A DNA stretch of 64,000 bases from Synechococcus sp. LTW-R (lineage in GTDB: Bacteria; Cyanobacteriota; Cyanobacteriia; PCC-6307; Cyanobiaceae): assembly GCF_014217875.1 (NCBI RefSeq), contig NZ_CP059060.1, forward strand, positions 124,001 to 188,000, written 5' to 3'. Position 1 is the stretch's first letter, and every line of letters starts with the position of its first letter. Both the position numbers and the translations under genes were made by a program. This document shows, piece after piece, positions 63,432-64,000 of the stretch. The notes beneath the pieces are model-generated. The model was not told the origin of the DNA and did not search any database. It was given only the letters and a program-made list of their open reading frames with translations.

Positions 63432-63656
63432 ATGGCTCCGGTTTGGTTGGTGATCTTGTTTTGGTCCGGGTCCGTCCATGGCGGCACCGCCATGCAAACC
63501 CTGCCGATGAAGACCTTCGCCGACTGCCAGAAGTCCCGCGACATGCTGATGGCCCAGCTCAAGACGAGCCCGGTCAGCAAGAGCAAGGCCCTCAATAGCT
63601 TCTGCATTTCGGGATCCGAGCTGCCAGCGGCGGCAGCCCCGGTTCCCGAGTCCTAG
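63432..63656 (+). CDS. Small secreted hypothetical protein (74 aa)
   Basis: It starts MAPVWLVILFWSGSVHGGTA, a likely signal peptide, then LPMKTFADCQKSRDMLMAQL and a final NSFCISGSELPAA. The two Cys in the mature part could pair. It overlaps the convergent sigma-factor stop by 4 nt. Confidence 0.65.
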   Translation: MAPVWLVILFWSGSVHGGTAMQTLPMKTFADCQKSRDMLMAQLKTSPVSKSKALNSFCISGSELPAAAAPVPES

Positions 63657-64000
63657 ATCGCGGTCGGCAGGCGCCGGGTGAGGTGGCGCAGCTTGCGCAG
63701 GGCCTTGAGCTCGACCTGGCGCACCCGCTCGCGGGAGACCTCGAGCATCCGGCCGATTTCAGCGAGGGTGTGGCGCTCCTCGCCCTCGAGGCCAAAGCGC
63801 AGTTCCAGCACCTGACGCTCCTGGTCGGTCAGGTGCGTGAGCCAGCGGCCGAGCTGCTCTTGATGGATGCCGCGCTCCACCTGATCGAGGGGTTCGCTGT
63901 TGGTCTGATCGGCAATCAGCTCGCCGAGGAAACTGCGGCCCTCTTCGCCATTGACTGGGGCATCCAGGCTGGAGGTGGTGAGGGCCTGGCGCAGCAGCGA
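63653..64000 (-). CDS. RNA polymerase sigma factor, sigma-70 type (C-terminal part)
   Basis: The visible 115 residues are regions 3.2 to 4.2. SLLRQALTTSSLDAPVNGEE lies at the window edge, then LTDQERQVLELRFGLEGEER, and the -35 binding helix-turn-helix TLAEIGRMLEVSRERVRQVE. It ends RKLRHLTRRLPTAI. The start lies beyond 64000. The pattern fits a SigA-like group 1 or group 2 factor. Confidence 0.93.
   Translation of the reverse strand, partial: SLLRQALTTSSLDAPVNGEEGRSFLGELIADQTNSEPLDQVERGIHQEQLGRWLTHLTDQERQVLELRFGLEGEERHTLAEIGRMLEVSRERVRQVELKALRKLRHLTRRLPTAI

Overview
The window comes from a GC-rich picocyanobacterium, most likely of the Synechococcus/Cyanobium (alpha-cyanobacterial) clade. The evidence is a psbA gene for photosystem II D1, a CpeS-type phycobilin lyase, the cyanobacterial division protein Ftn2/ZipN, and several families confined to cyanobacteria (DUF3122, DUF1517, DUF3611, TIGR03792, CAAD).

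Layout. Positions 1-1720 are core chromosome (selO). Positions about 1756-28456 are an accessory region. It is bounded and split by three copies of the 3' end of tRNA-Ala(GGC): a partial copy at 1756-1809, a partial copy at 12207-12254, and the intact tRNA gene at 28456-28528. I read this as two integrative elements in tandem at one tRNA. The left element (about 1810-12206) keeps only the N-terminal part of a tyrosine recombinase (11629-12075) and otherwise carries small genes: an ABM-fold protein, a lipoprotein, a GST, a CAAD protein and a frameshifted porin-like gene behind a cobalamin riboswitch. The right element (about 12255-28455) has an intact integrase followed by an overlapping operon (small basic protein, excisionase-like protein, small protein, AEP/RepB-like primase, RepA-like ATPase) and an opposed small helix-turn-helix protein. 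This resembles a phage satellite or tycheposon-type replication module. Its further cargo includes an AT-rich metA-metY pair, a His-rich DUF3721 protein, Cys-rich small proteins, micro-proteins and the high-light form of psbA, next to a truncated rmuC.

Several layers of structure lie in the accessory region and were not seen in the core. (i) Paired 8-12-mers with a strict 12-bp period sit beside each att copy, with one motif per element; they look like integrase arm sites. (ii) A dispersed palindromic repeat (arms CAACACTCCCCG / CGGGGAGCTGTTG) occurs in about ten full or partial copies between small genes. (iii) A roughly 108-bp multi-hairpin sequence occurs once near the tRNA-proximal end of each element, like a small RNA. 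(iv) A two-gene micro-protein cassette (22-aa membrane peptide, 31-nt gap, 51-aa protein) occurs twice in opposite orientation, each time behind an HLR1-like (RpaB, high-light) direct repeat.

Positions 28529-64000 are compact core chromosome. The contents are lexA with an SOS box, argF, ftsH, a SRAP/HMCES protein, a K+ channel, ribD, a GH116 glycosidase, cobL, an atypical response regulator, nadK, pheS, surE, ribF, thiE-thiS, larB, ispF, an NfeD/SPFH pair, trmD, a CpeS-like lyase, era, a BI-1 protein, phoH, rpsP, ffh, ftn2, pdhA, an HDAC-family hydrolase and the end of a sigma factor. Genes are tightly packed with frequent 4-nt overlaps and convergent 3' overlaps. Function assignments rest on motif and family recognition by eye; no database search was run.
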